A DNA stretch of 64,000 nucleotides from Limnobacter thiooxidans (GTDB taxonomy: Bacteria > Pseudomonadota > Gammaproteobacteria > Burkholderiales > Burkholderiaceae_B), in assembly GCF_036323495.1 (NCBI RefSeq), contig NZ_AP028947.1:1054001-1118000 (forward strand). The letters are read 5' to 3'. A program made the translations under genes and the position numbers. The notes under the pieces were generated by a model, which did not search any database, was not told the origin of the DNA, and worked only from the letters and a program-made list of their open reading frames with translations. This document shows positions 25,120 to 34,548 of the stretch, piece after piece. The first letter of the stretch is position 1, and every line of letters starts with the position of its first letter.

Positions 25120-25953
25120 ATGAAAACTCAAATCAAAACATTGGCCTTGTTGATGGCAAGCGGCGTATTTGCAAATGGCTTGGTGCACCAGGCCCATGCC
25201 GCCGACAAGTTCATCGTGGTTCAGTCCACTACATCCACAGAAAACTCTGGCTTGTTCGGCCACCTGTTGCCCGCATTCAAAGCCGATACCGGCATTGATG
25301 TTCGCGTCGTCGCCGTGGGTACAGGTCAGGCTTTGAAAAATGCGCAGAACTGCGATGGAGACGTGGTGCTGGTGCATGCCAAATCTGCCGAAGAAAAATT
25401 CGTGGCCGAAGGGTATGGCGTGAAACGCACCGATGTGATGTACAACGACTTCGTGGTGGTTGGCCCAAGCAATGACCCAGCCGGTGTGGCTGGCAGCAAG
25501 GAAGTTGTCAAGTCCATGAAGGCGATTGCCGACAAGCAGGCCTTGTTTGCTTCGCGTGGTGACGACAGCGGCACCCACAAGAAAGAACAGGAATTGTGGA
25601 AAGAGGCCAAGGTGGATGTGAAGGCCGTCAGTGGCAAGTGGTACCGCGAAACAGGTTCAGGCATGGGCGCCACCTTGAACACCGGGGTGGGCATGGGCGC
25701 TTACGTGTTGGCTGACCGTGCCAGCTGGATTGCGTTTGGTAACAAGGGCAATTTCAAGATTGCGGTGGAAGGCGACCCCACACTGTTTAACCAGTATGGC
25801 GTAATTGCCGTAAACCCAGCCAAATGCCCGAATGTGAAAAGTGACTTGGGCAATACTTTCGTGAGCTGGATTTTGTCACCGAAAGGACAGGCCACCATTG
25901 CGGGATTCAAACAGAACGGGCAGTCGCTGTTCTTTCCCAATGCGCCTAAATAA
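25120..25953 (+). CDS. tupA: Periplasmic tungstate-binding protein TupA
   Basis: A 277-residue protein with a cleavable signal peptide ('ALLMASGVFANG' then 'HQAHAADK'), followed by 'VVQSTTSTENSGL', the TTTS-type oxyanion-binding motif at the start of TupA proteins. The start at 25120 has GGAG seven bases upstream; an earlier TTG would spoil the signal peptide. It delivers tungstate to TupB/TupC. After its stop the convergent regulator gene begins within 30 bases; a 9-base inverted repeat (25992-26000 with 26010-26018) lies in that gene's 3' end. Confidence 0.92.
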   Translation: MKTQIKTLALLMASGVFANGLVHQAHAADKFIVVQSTTSTENSGLFGHLLPAFKADTGIDVRVVAVGTGQALKNAQNCDGDVVLVHAKSAEEKFVAEGYGVKRTDVMYNDFVVVGPSNDPAGVAGSKEVVKSMKAIADKQALFASRGDDSGTHKKEQELWKEAKVDVKAVSGKWYRETGSGMGATLNTGVGMGAYVLADRASWIAFGNKGNFKIAVEGDPTLFNQYGVIAVNPAKCPNVKSDLGNTFVSWILSPKGQATIAGFKQNGQSLFFPNAPK

Positions 25954-25980
25954 GGCAACGAAGTAAGTTTTTTGGAATCG

Positions 25981-26871
25981 CTAGGCGTTCCACACCACGG
26001 TACCCAGTGCCGTGGTGTCATAGCCCGCAAATTGCTGGGCTTTGGTCTTGAACTCGCTTGTCTGCGTGAATTTCAGCAGTGTTTGAAAGGGTGACTCGAA
26101 CCACGCTTTTCTGCACACCAACAAGTCGAATTGTTCAGTTTGAGTGGGCACAAAACCCAAACCAAACTGAAGGGCCAGTGCCTGCAAACCAGGTGCGGCG
26201 TCTGCTCTTCCTCCAGCCACTGCAGCAACGGTGTCATTCTCGGTACGGCAGGTTTCGGTCACATTCAAGGTATCCAGTTTCAAACCTTGTGCCTGCAGCA
26301 GGTGTTCAAACAGAATCATGCCGCCCGCGCCGCGTTGGCGTAAGGCTACTTTCAAGGCAGACAGGTCAGCCACACTGCCAATCCGTTTTGGGTTGTCTCT
26401 GGCCACAATCAAGCCTTGCTGCCGCACGGCCCAATTCACCAGCACCACATGGCTGCTGGCAAATCGGGTTTGAACCACATGGATATTCCACGCGGTGGCT
26501 GCCGGGTTTAGAACATGCAGGCCAGTGGCCATTGACCCCGCGTTCTCGAATACATCCAGGCCACTTGAACTGCCATCGAACTGCATGGCCAAACCACAGC
26601 CGGATTCACGAATGGCCCATTCCAGCAATGGGTCGTGGCTGCCCGAGACCACATTCAAACGCGGCGCAGTCTGTGTTTGAACCGGTTTTTCTCCGGTCCG
26701 TATCCAGTGCATCAGTTCCGCTTTGGGGAACAGCAGTTTTCCCGTGGCTTTTACACATGGAATTTCCTGCGCGCTGACCAGGTCATAGAGTTTGCGTTCC
26801 TTGATCCGCAGCAGTTCAGCCACTTCTTTGGTGGTCAGAAACTCGGGTGTATTTGGGTCTGCCGCGGTCAT
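25981..26871 (-). CDS. Regulator: excisionase-type HTH fused to periplasmic-binding-like domain
   Basis: A 296-residue cytoplasmic protein. Residues 12-60 form a MerR/excisionase-like helix-turn-helix ('FLTTKEVAELLRIKERKLYD'). The rest resembles a periplasmic-binding-protein-like sensor ('RQRGAGGMILFEHLLQAQGL', 'TENDTVAAVAGGRADAAPGL'), the layout of molybdate/tungstate-type one-component regulators. It is convergent with tupBCA and probably controls that operon, yet its start overlaps the stop of the RND transporter (ATGA at 26871-26868), so it is translated as the last gene of the efflux operon. The ligand is inferred, not shown. Confidence 0.75.
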   Translation of the reverse strand: MTAADPNTPEFLTTKEVAELLRIKERKLYDLVSAQEIPCVKATGKLLFPKAELMHWIRTGEKPVQTQTAPRLNVVSGSHDPLLEWAIRESGCGLAMQFDGSSSGLDVFENAGSMATGLHVLNPAATAWNIHVVQTRFASSHVVLVNWAVRQQGLIVARDNPKRIGSVADLSALKVALRQRGAGGMILFEHLLQAQGLKLDTLNVTETCRTENDTVAAVAGGRADAAPGLQALALQFGLGFVPTQTEQFDLLVCRKAWFESPFQTLLKFTQTSEFKTKAQQFAGYDTTALGTVVWNA

Positions 26872-29800
26872 GTCGCGCTGTTTTCCTCGAGTTTGGTCAG
26901 GTCAATTTTATCGGGTTCAAGACCCGGACTCGTACCAAACAAACGTCTCAAATCATCAATAATCAGGTAGAGGCAAGGCACCAGCAGCAGTGTAATAGCA
27001 GTGGCAAATAAAATGCCATAACCCAGAGAAATGGCCATGGGGATCATGAACTTGGCTTGCCGCGATGTCTCGAAAATCATGGGGGCCAAACCACCAAATG
27101 TAGACACGGTGGTCAGCATGATGGGCCGGAAACGTCGCACACCTGAACTGCAAATGGCTTCATAGGGTGACATGCCATCCCGAACCTTTTCATTGGCATA
27201 GTCCACCATCACCAGGGAGTCGTTGACCACCACGCCCGCCAGCGCAAGAATACCCATGATAGACACAATGCTGATGCTGTAGCCCATCAGCAAGTGGCCC
27301 AGAATGGCACCAAATATTCCGAAAGGAATGGCCAGCATGACGACGAAGGGTTGCAGGTAGCTTTTGAACGGAATGGCCAGCAGCACGTAAATCATCAACA
27401 GTGCGACCATGAAGCCTTTGCCCAGTCCGCTGGTGGCTTCGGAAAAGTCCTGTTGCCTGCCTGCAAAGCTGTAGCTCAGGCCCGGGTAGTCGTTCATCAA
27501 CTTGGGCATCAGGTCTTGCACCGTGGTGGCTTGAACTTGCTGCGCCTGGTTGCGTGGGTTGACGTTTGCTGTCACTGAAATGGTTCTGCGACCATCGCGA
27601 CGGGTGATGTTGGCGACCGCTCGGGTGTCATCAAATTCAACCACCGAATGCAAAGGCACCAAAGTACCTTGTGGCGTGCGAATCAACAGGTCCCGAACAT
27701 CAGTTTGTGCAGACTGTTCTGTTTCTGGTCGCATCACCAGTACTTTGATTTCGTTGCGTCCGCGTTGTTGGCGAAGTGCCTCGGCACCAAAAAATGCTGC
27801 ACGTACTTGCCTGCCGATCTCATTGGAGCTTAGGCCCAGGCGGCGAGCTTCCTCTTTTAATGTGAAACTGAACTGTTCCTTTCCGTTTTGAAAACCGTCA
27901 TCAATTTCAGACACCATGGGGTAATTGGCCAACTCGCGTGCCAAGGCTTCACTGGCCTCGCGAAGTGTATCTACATTGCGATGGCTTAACTGCACTGTGA
28001 ATGCGGGCCCGCTCCCGGGACCGCCAGAATCTGCAGCGAAGCGCATGGTTTCAACCCCTGGAATGGTGCCCACTTCCTTGCGCCATTGGTCGGTGAATTC
28101 GGCTGTTGGAACCGGGCGTATGCCGGGTGGGGTCAGGTAGGTTTTTACAGTGATGTTATTCTCGTTTACGCTGGCATAAATGCCTGTACTTTGTTCTTCA
28201 CCGCCTGTGGCTTCCACAGTTTTCAGGGCACTGGCCACAATTTTGTCGCGTACGACGTTGACCTGTTCGTTGGTGCTCCCCAGCGGCAAAATTGCGCGAA
28301 CTTCAGACAGGTCAGCTTCCACCTGTGGGAATAGCTCGAACCCCATTCGACCACTGATGGGCCAGGCCAGCACTACGATCATCAATGCAATGCCCATGGC
28401 CATGGACAAATAGCGATATTCGACACATTTCTGGATGATAGGGTTGTAGCGACGTTCAATAAACAGACTGAAGTTTTTGGAAAACCGTTGTTGCCAGTCG
28501 TGAAACTTGCCCGCCCCTTCTTTGCTGTGCGCCAAATGAGCTGGCAAAATGAAAATGGCTTCCATCAGGGAAATGATGAAGACCGTGCAGACCACCAAAG
28601 GAATGGACGCCCATATCTTTCCAAGGAAACCGGGAACAAACAACAGCGGTGCGAAAGCAGCCACGTTGGTCAGAATACTGAAGGTGACGGGCAGGGCCAC
28701 ATCGCGAGCACCCTGGATGGATGCGTCCAGCAAGCTCATGCCCTGTTGGCGGTATTCATAGATGTTTTCACCCGCCACAATGGCGTCGTCCACCACAATG
28801 CCCAAGGCAATGATGAAGGCGAACATCGAGATCATATTGAATGTCACACCAAATAGCGGTAGTAGCAGCATGGCACCCAGAAACGCTGTGGGAATGCCCA
28901 TGCAGATCCAGAATGCGAGTTTCCAGTCCAAAAACAGGGTCAGCAGAACCATGACCAGCAACAGACCTTGCAGGGCGTTACTGGCCAGTAGTTCCTGACG
29001 TTGTTTGTAGGTGCTTGAACTGTCGCTGACCACAGCGATGTCCACACCTTCAGGCATTAGTGGACGAATTCTCTCCAGGGCTTCCTGGGTTGCTTCTGAA
29101 ACGCCGATGGGTGTTTGATCCCCAATACGCGACACCGAAATTTCAATCGAGGGTTTGCCATTGAATGTGGCGTATTTGTCGACGTCCTGAAAGCCATCGC
29201 GCACTGTGGCGATGTCGCCCAGTTTCAGTGGTGTTCCTGCCACCGGGGACACAATCGGCAGGGCAGCAAATTCATTGGCGAAGTCGCGACGTTCAGACAC
29301 GCGCAACAGAATTTCACCGCTTTGGGTGGAAATACTGCCGCCGGATACTTCCACCACATTGGCGCGAATGTTGTCTGCAATTCCTTGGAGACTGAGCCCG
29401 AATGCATTCAGTTTGGCTTCGGGCACCTCGATGTGAATTTCCTGTTCGCGGGTTTCAGCGAGATCCACTTGGGTAATCCCAGGGTTCTGAAGCAAACCAT
29501 CCCGTACTTCTTCGGCCAGGTTACGAAGCGACAGTTCATCGGTTTCGCCGTAAACCACCAGGGTCACTACACCGCGTTTGCGTGCGGTCAATGCCACGTT
29601 AGGTACTTCAGCGTCACCGGGGAACGTGGTGATGCGATCAACTTCCTGTTTGATTCGGTCATAAACCGCTTGGGCATCTTCGGATTCGTCAATTTCCACC
29701 ACAACACTGGCAGATCCTTCATTGGCAGTGGAATTGACTTCCACAATGCCTTCAATGGCAGAAATGGCTTCCTCCACGGCCAGCACAATGCCCTGCTCAA

Positions 29801-30008
29801 CGTCCTGGGGGCTGGCGCCAGGGTAGGCCACAGTGATGGTGACCAGATCCAGCTCGAATTCCGGAAATACTTCTTTGGTCATGTTCATGAAACCAATGAC
29901 ACCACCGATCAGGCAAAACCACATCAGAATGTTGGCCGCTACGGTGTTCTTGGTCATCCAGGCCAGTGGGCCTGAGCGGTCTACCCGCCGTCTGCTGGCT
30001 GCGTTCAT
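26868..30008 (-). CDS. RND-family efflux transporter, inner-membrane pump
   Basis: A 1046-residue RND pump with twelve expected membrane helices. The proton-relay Asp pair is visible in 'ALGIVVDDAIVAGENIYEY', and the first helix follows 'MTKNTVAANILMW'. Sequence type and length match the AcrB/hydrophobe group rather than the metal-exporting CusA group. It overlaps the adaptor gene upstream by 4 bases and the regulator downstream by 4 bases. With the adaptor and outer-membrane channel it would expel hydrophobic compounds across both membranes; the substrate is unknown. Confidence 0.92.
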   Translation of the reverse strand: MNAASRRRVDRSGPLAWMTKNTVAANILMWFCLIGGVIGFMNMTKEVFPEFELDLVTITVAYPGASPQDVEQGIVLAVEEAISAIEGIVEVNSTANEGSASVVVEIDESEDAQAVYDRIKQEVDRITTFPGDAEVPNVALTARKRGVVTLVVYGETDELSLRNLAEEVRDGLLQNPGITQVDLAETREQEIHIEVPEAKLNAFGLSLQGIADNIRANVVEVSGGSISTQSGEILLRVSERRDFANEFAALPIVSPVAGTPLKLGDIATVRDGFQDVDKYATFNGKPSIEISVSRIGDQTPIGVSEATQEALERIRPLMPEGVDIAVVSDSSSTYKQRQELLASNALQGLLLVMVLLTLFLDWKLAFWICMGIPTAFLGAMLLLPLFGVTFNMISMFAFIIALGIVVDDAIVAGENIYEYRQQGMSLLDASIQGARDVALPVTFSILTNVAAFAPLLFVPGFLGKIWASIPLVVCTVFIISLMEAIFILPAHLAHSKEGAGKFHDWQQRFSKNFSLFIERRYNPIIQKCVEYRYLSMAMGIALMIVVLAWPISGRMGFELFPQVEADLSEVRAILPLGSTNEQVNVVRDKIVASALKTVEATGGEEQSTGIYASVNENNITVKTYLTPPGIRPVPTAEFTDQWRKEVGTIPGVETMRFAADSGGPGSGPAFTVQLSHRNVDTLREASEALARELANYPMVSEIDDGFQNGKEQFSFTLKEEARRLGLSSNEIGRQVRAAFFGAEALRQQRGRNEIKVLVMRPETEQSAQTDVRDLLIRTPQGTLVPLHSVVEFDDTRAVANITRRDGRRTISVTANVNPRNQAQQVQATTVQDLMPKLMNDYPGLSYSFAGRQQDFSEATSGLGKGFMVALLMIYVLLAIPFKSYLQPFVVMLAIPFGIFGAILGHLLMGYSISIVSIMGILALAGVVVNDSLVMVDYANEKVRDGMSPYEAICSSGVRRFRPIMLTTVSTFGGLAPMIFETSRQAKFMIPMAISLGYGILFATAITLLLVPCLYLIIDDLRRLFGTSPGLEPDKIDLTKLEENSAT

Positions 30009-31204
30009 GGCTTGACCGCCGCCGCTGGGGTGGGTGTGTTGGACGCATTGGCTGTGTTCGTGCGAATGGCCATGCGGTTCACGGGTGAGCCCAGGTTGGA
30101 GGTCACAATGTGTTCACCGTCTTTCAGGCCCTTGTCGATCAGCACGTACTCTGCGGAACGAAACGCGATATTCACCGGGCGAATGTCAAGCTCGCCATTG
30201 TCGTTCACCCACACCTTGCTGTCGTGCACTGTTGACGGCGCCAGCTTGAACACATTCTTCAATTCAATGCCTTCGAACCGCACCTTGACGTACTGGGCCA
30301 GCAGCAAAGGTTGAAGCGTTTTGTCCGATGTTCTCGGGATTTCAATCAACACCTGGGCTTGTCGGCCGTTGTCCTGAACACTGGTTTGCAGGCTGAGCAC
30401 ATAACCTTTGTGACAGCCTTTTTCCCTGCTGCTTGCATCATTGACACACACCGTAGAGCCTTTTTGCTGCCCGCTCGGGAAATTGATCCACTTCACGTCG
30501 GCTTGCGGAACGGCAACGCTAACCCAATAGGCTTTGCTGCTGGCAAGGACCCCCAAGGTGCTGCTGGCGCTGACCTGTGCGCCCACACTGGCTTCGCGGC
30601 TGACCACCACGCCGTCAAAAGGGGCTCGCAGCACGGTGCGATCCAGGTTCACCTTGGCTCGTTCTACCCCGGCCTGTGCAGATTGCACGGTGGCCTTCGC
30701 GGCTTCCAGTTGCGGTTTGCGCAGGATCAATGCCCGTTCGCGTTCGTCCACATTCAACCCAAGCAACTCGAAATCCGATTGCGCCACAACCTGGTTGCCT
30801 TGTTCAGAGGTCAGGTTGGATTGTGCCTGCGCCAAAGAGGCCTGCGCTGTTTGCAATTCGATTCGGTAATCGGTGTTGTCCAGTTGAACAAGAACATCGC
30901 CTTTTTTGAAGGTGGCCCCCGGAACAAATTGTGGCCCAATGCTTTGAACTGTACCGCTGACACGGGCTTGCAAGGTGACCTGCTGTTCGGCTTGAACCAC
31001 GCCGTAGCCCAGCAGGCTGACGTTGTAGTTGCCTGATTCAACTGCTTCGGTTGTGACCAGGCGTGCGGTTTTTTCTGGTGGCTTTCGACTGGCGGTTGGC
31101 GCGGTGGCCACCAGCAATTCCGAGGCGAGCACACCCAGCGTGATCACTCCGATGGCCAAGCCAATTTGAACCCACTTGCGTTTAAAAAAAGGCTGATTGC
31201 TCAT
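30005..31204 (-). CDS. RND efflux periplasmic adaptor (HlyD/MFP family)
   Basis: A 399-residue membrane-fusion protein: an N-terminal membrane anchor ('WVQIGLAIGVITLGVLASEL'), a lipoyl-like half ('GVVQAEQQVTLQARVSGTVQ'), an alpha-helical hairpin and the returning half ('LRAPFDGVVVSREASVGAQV'). The start at 31204 (MSNQPFF) overlaps the outer-membrane gene stop by 4 bases; the longer frame to 31282 lies inside that gene. It links the RND pump to the outer-membrane channel. Confidence 0.9.
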   Translation of the reverse strand: MSNQPFFKRKWVQIGLAIGVITLGVLASELLVATAPTASRKPPEKTARLVTTEAVESGNYNVSLLGYGVVQAEQQVTLQARVSGTVQSIGPQFVPGATFKKGDVLVQLDNTDYRIELQTAQASLAQAQSNLTSEQGNQVVAQSDFELLGLNVDERERALILRKPQLEAAKATVQSAQAGVERAKVNLDRTVLRAPFDGVVVSREASVGAQVSASSTLGVLASSKAYWVSVAVPQADVKWINFPSGQQKGSTVCVNDASSREKGCHKGYVLSLQTSVQDNGRQAQVLIEIPRTSDKTLQPLLLAQYVKVRFEGIELKNVFKLAPSTVHDSKVWVNDNGELDIRPVNIAFRSAEYVLIDKGLKDGEHIVTSNLGSPVNRMAIRTNTANASNTPTPAAAVKP

Positions 31205-32679
31205 GACGGTTCTGCTGCTGTGGATTGTTGGGGGATATTGCCTGACAAAGCCCTGTACAAAGCGATGCGAAAGCCTACCCATTGTTGTTGTGCATTCACC
31301 AGGTTACGGCGCAATTGGCTGGTACTTTGTTGTGCGTCCAGAATGGCCAGGTAGTCGACTGACCCGTTGCGATAACCTGCAAACAGGCGTTTCAAACTGA
31401 GTTCTGCCAGCTCAAGCTGTTGTTGAAAACTTCGTACGGCCTCACGCTGACGGGTTTCCTGAACCAGCGCATTGTCCACGTCAACCAGTGCGCTCAAGGC
31501 GGCAGCTTGGTACTGCGCCACAGCCTGATCAAGCAAGGCGCGTTGACGGTTCACTTCTGCAGACCGCGCACCCCCGTCGAACAGGGGGGCGACAATGTTG
31601 ACACTGAGGTTGCGCACCCAATTGTCGAACAACAGATCTGAGCTGCGTGTCTGGTCACTGAAGCTGGCCCGCAAGCTGAGTTGTGGAAAGCGGTTTGCAA
31701 TGGCTGCGGCCACACTTCGATCCGTGGACAAAACCAGGGCCCACGCCTGTTGCACATCCGGGCGGCGGTTCAGCAATTCAGCCGGAATGCCCGTGGCGGG
31801 TATGGGGGGTAGGGTGGGGAGTTGTTCACGTGTCAGATCAAGGCTGTTTGGGGCTTGACCCACAAGAATGGACAGGCTGTTGAGCAACACCTCGCGATTG
31901 GAATTGGCCAGTGCGAGATTGCCTTGGGCCGATTCCACCAATTGGCGCTGTTGCAGCACATCTGAGGCAACTGCACTGCCTTGTCGAAAGCGCAGTTCAA
32001 CCAGTTTCAAATTGGTCTGGAAACTTTCAAGTTCTTTTTCAAGCAGTGCCACGGTTTGGTCTGCCGCCACCCATTGCGTCCAGGTTGTAGCCAGTTCGCC
32101 AGCCAGGCTGATTTTTGCAGCATCCAGTTCGAAACGTGTGGCTTGAAGTTGCAGTTCAGCCGTCTGCGCTGTGTTGCGCACCCGCGACCACAAATCAATT
32201 TCATAACTGGCGCTAAATGAGCCCGAGGTAAACAGGCCGCGGTTGTTGGTGGCCTGGCCCTGAATGCTGACACCTTTGACCGTGTTTTCCTGTCGCCCCG
32301 CGTTGAAATTCAGCGTGGGGAAAAAGCTGGCCTGAGCTGCATCCAGACTGGCTTGTGCGGCACGCAGACGTGCTGCGGTAGCCGCCAGGTTCAGGTTGTC
32401 CGCTTGCGCCTTTTGCATCAGTGTGTTCAGTTGATTGCTTGAAAAACCAACCCACCAGTCGGCGGGGGCTGGCTGTGCATCGCTGCCCACCAGTGGTTTG
32501 AAGTTCGCGTTTTCAAAGCGTGAATCAATTTCAGGTTTTGAGGCATCGATGCTGGCACAGCCAGCAAGAAAGGCAAGCAATATGGCTGAAACCACAGCCG
32601 TGAATGTTGTGGGCCACCGGTTTTCCTGCGTTGCAAACAACAGGTTTTTCGGTTGAGGTAAGTTGGGGTGCTGCTTCAT
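31201..32679 (-). CDS. RND efflux outer-membrane lipoprotein channel (NodT/OprM-type)
   Basis: A 492-residue TolC-like protein with a lipoprotein signal ('AILLAFLAGC' lipobox, then 'ASIDASKPEIDSRF') and the repeated OEP pattern: 'WVGFSSNQLNTLMQKAQADN' early, and again 'QRALLDQAVAQYQAAALSAL' in the second half. It is the first gene of a four-gene operon (channel, adaptor, pump, regulator) in which each junction is a 4-base ATGA overlap. The channel spans the outer membrane and periplasm. Confidence 0.9.
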   Translation of the reverse strand: MKQHPNLPQPKNLLFATQENRWPTTFTAVVSAILLAFLAGCASIDASKPEIDSRFENANFKPLVGSDAQPAPADWWVGFSSNQLNTLMQKAQADNLNLAATAARLRAAQASLDAAQASFFPTLNFNAGRQENTVKGVSIQGQATNNRGLFTSGSFSASYEIDLWSRVRNTAQTAELQLQATRFELDAAKISLAGELATTWTQWVAADQTVALLEKELESFQTNLKLVELRFRQGSAVASDVLQQRQLVESAQGNLALANSNREVLLNSLSILVGQAPNSLDLTREQLPTLPPIPATGIPAELLNRRPDVQQAWALVLSTDRSVAAAIANRFPQLSLRASFSDQTRSSDLLFDNWVRNLSVNIVAPLFDGGARSAEVNRQRALLDQAVAQYQAAALSALVDVDNALVQETRQREAVRSFQQQLELAELSLKRLFAGYRNGSVDYLAILDAQQSTSQLRRNLVNAQQQWVGFRIALYRALSGNIPQQSTAAEPS

Positions 32680-32808
32680 GGTGTCATTGTTCTTGTCGAG
32701 TGCCCATCAGACCACACTCTGTGGGCTTTTGTTCAGTGGTTAACTGATCTTTACAAAATTGAACACGAAATCAACATTTCTGCAGGGTCGGCACCGCCGA
32801 CTCTATTG

Positions 32809-33246
32809 TTATGACTGTTTTGACGCCAGTTGGCGCAGCGCATACACATAGCCCTGCCAGCCCAGACCGCAAATAACGCCTTCAGCAAGATCCGAAAAAT
32901 AGCTGTGATGGCGGAAGCTTTCCCGCTTGTAGATATTGGACAGGTGCACTTCAATGAATGGAATGGCCACGCCGGCCAAGGCGTCACGCAGGGCCACGCT
33001 GGTGTGCGTGTAGCCAGCCGGGTTGATCACAATGCCTGCAATGTCTTCAGTTTTTGCTTTGTGAACACGGTCGATCAGGGCACCTTCGTGATTGCTTTGA
33101 AAGGTCAGCAATTCGAAACCGTCGGTAAAAGCGATGTTTTTCAGCGCCTTTTCAATGTCAGCTAGGGTCATGTGACCGTAAATACCTGGTTCGCGTGTAC
33201 CCAGAAGGTTCAGGTTGGGGCCGTTGATCAACAGCAGTTTTTTCAA
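32809..33246 (-). CDS. aroQ: Type II 3-dehydroquinate dehydratase
   Basis: A 145-residue enzyme of the shikimate pathway that converts 3-dehydroquinate to 3-dehydroshikimate. The motifs are '[20 protein letters not shown]' (with the catalytic Tyr), '[11 protein letters not shown]', '[17 protein letters not shown]' and '[17 protein letters not shown]' (catalytic His). The start is TTG at 33246, preceded by GGAG at 7-8 bases; an ATT codon directly upstream is another possibility. A longer frame to 33291 adds residues not found in the family. Confidence 0.93.
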   Translation of the reverse strand: MKKLLLINGPNLNLLGTREPGIYGHMTLADIEKALKNIAFTDGFELLTFQSNHEGALIDRVHKAKTEDIAGIVINPAGYTHTSVALRDALAGVAIPFIEVHLSNIYKRESFRHHSYFSDLAEGVICGLGWQGYVYALRQLASKQS

Positions 33247-33373
33247 AATGGTTCTCCGGTACGGTGTGTTTGAAAAAATAGTAACAAGCAAAGTGGTGGG
33301 CTAGGGGGTTTCGTCTACACTGCAGAACCATTCGCGCACAAAATAACGACAAATTCCGAGACCAAGGCCCACC

Positions 33374-34147
33374 ATGAACACGAACATCGACGCAATTTTC
33401 AATTTGCTGGCTGGAACAGCCCGCGGCTGGCGCGGAACTGGCGTAACTGCCCGCGCCCGAAAAACACCTGAAAAACCCTTGAAGCTGTATGACATCGAGA
33501 TCAGCCCCTATTGCCGACTGGTGCGTGAAGCCCTGTCTGAAATGGATCTGGATGTGATCATCTTGCCTTGCCCTGTCGGCAGCAAGCGCTTTCGCGACGA
33601 GGCCCGCGCCTTGTTGCCCGGTACAAAATTCCCGATGCTGGTCGATGACAACACCGGCGTGGTAATGAACGAATCGGCCAACATCATCGATTACCTGGCC
33701 AAAACCTACGACAGCAAGCTGAAAAGCCAACAAGGCGTGGGTCGAAAAGTGGCAGTGGGCAGTTCGGTACTGGCCAGTTTGTTCCAGTACCGTATTGGTG
33801 GTTTTCAGGGCATGAAAGCACGGCCTGCCAAAGTGCCAGCGGAACCCTTGGTGTTGTACAGCTTTGAGGCAAGCCCTTATTCAAAACCAGTGCGCGCGCG
33901 CCTGTGCGAATTGGAAATACCGTACCTGCTGAAAAACACCCCCAAGGGCAAGATGACCGACCTGGGTCCTGCGGTGTTTCGCGACAAGCTGTTCAAAGGC
34001 CCAAAGGCCACCACACGTAACCGTGCATGGCTGGCGGAAAACACGGGCCATGTTCAGGTGCCGTACCTGATTGACCCGAATACGGGTGTGGCGATGTACG
34101 AGTCGAATGACATCTTGCGTTATCTGGATTCGACATACGGGGCGTAA
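33374..34147 (+). CDS. Tandem GST-N/glutaredoxin-like domain protein
   Basis: A 257-residue protein with two copies of a thioredoxin-fold GST N-terminal domain. The first (about residues 35-115) has 'LYDIEISPYCRLVREAL' and ends 'MNESANIIDYLAKTYD'. The second (about 158-256) has 'LYSFEASPYSKPVRARL' and ends 'MYESNDILRYLDSTYG'. The first keeps one Cys in the active-site loop (SPYC); the second has Ser (SPYS), so only the first could form a mixed disulfide. No GST C-terminal helical domain is present. A glutathione-linked role is likely. A structured repeat lies downstream. Confidence 0.8.
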   Translation: MNTNIDAIFNLLAGTARGWRGTGVTARARKTPEKPLKLYDIEISPYCRLVREALSEMDLDVIILPCPVGSKRFRDEARALLPGTKFPMLVDDNTGVVMNESANIIDYLAKTYDSKLKSQQGVGRKVAVGSSVLASLFQYRIGGFQGMKARPAKVPAEPLVLYSFEASPYSKPVRARLCELEIPYLLKNTPKGKMTDLGPAVFRDKLFKGPKATTRNRAWLAENTGHVQVPYLIDPNTGVAMYESNDILRYLDSTYGA

Positions 34148-34218
34148 CGGTTCTGTTGGCGCCTGAGGCATTGTTCGCTTGCTCAGGCGAATGATTGCTT
34201 GCTCGTTTACTCAGGCGC

Positions 34219-34381
34219 AGTCTCTCTCCCGCCAGAAAGCCTGAACTCCCCCTTTTGAAATTCACACTGACTCACCTCGATCGGCAAAAAAGATGGCCGA
34301 ATCGAGGTGTCGGCCAATGGCCGAACGTGGCGTGTGAATTCAAAACGGGCAGGCTTTCTTGAAAGGCGGTGCGAGGGACAT
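34219..34381 (+). repeat. Structured intergenic repeat, copy A
   Basis: A multi-arm palindrome. The central stem CACCTCGATCGGC (34273-34285) pairs with the opposite arm (34296-34309), with one bulged A, across the loop AAAAAAGATG. A second hairpin follows directly: TCGGCC, aat, GGCCGA (34310-34324). Outside these, TTTTGAAATTCACAC pairs with GTGTGAATTCAAAA, AGAAAGCCTG with CAGGCTTTCT, and GTCTCTC with GAGGGAC. It lies after the GST-like gene in the same direction. Confidence 0.75.
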
Positions 34382-34548
34382 GCAGCCTTCGCAAACTCGA
34401 AGAACAGCGCCTGCGACTTGCTTCGAGTAATGCGCGACCTGCAAGCTGCGGCGCTGCTCAAGTCATCTGGCTCACCAGCGCTAATTCGCAGCCTGTGAGA
34501 TGTCCGTTGTCACCAGCCACTAACGAGCGGAAGTTTGTAGCCTTGGGA

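Noticed and set aside
25992..26018. Nine-base inverted repeat considered as the tupA terminator
   Set aside because: The arms are perfect (ACACCACGG/CCGTGGTGT), but no T run follows on either strand and the site lies within the 3' coding part of the opposing regulator gene.
29115..29975. A 286-codon open frame antisense to the RND pump gene
   Set aside because: It is a by-product of the pump's codon pattern; no family motif and no start signal.
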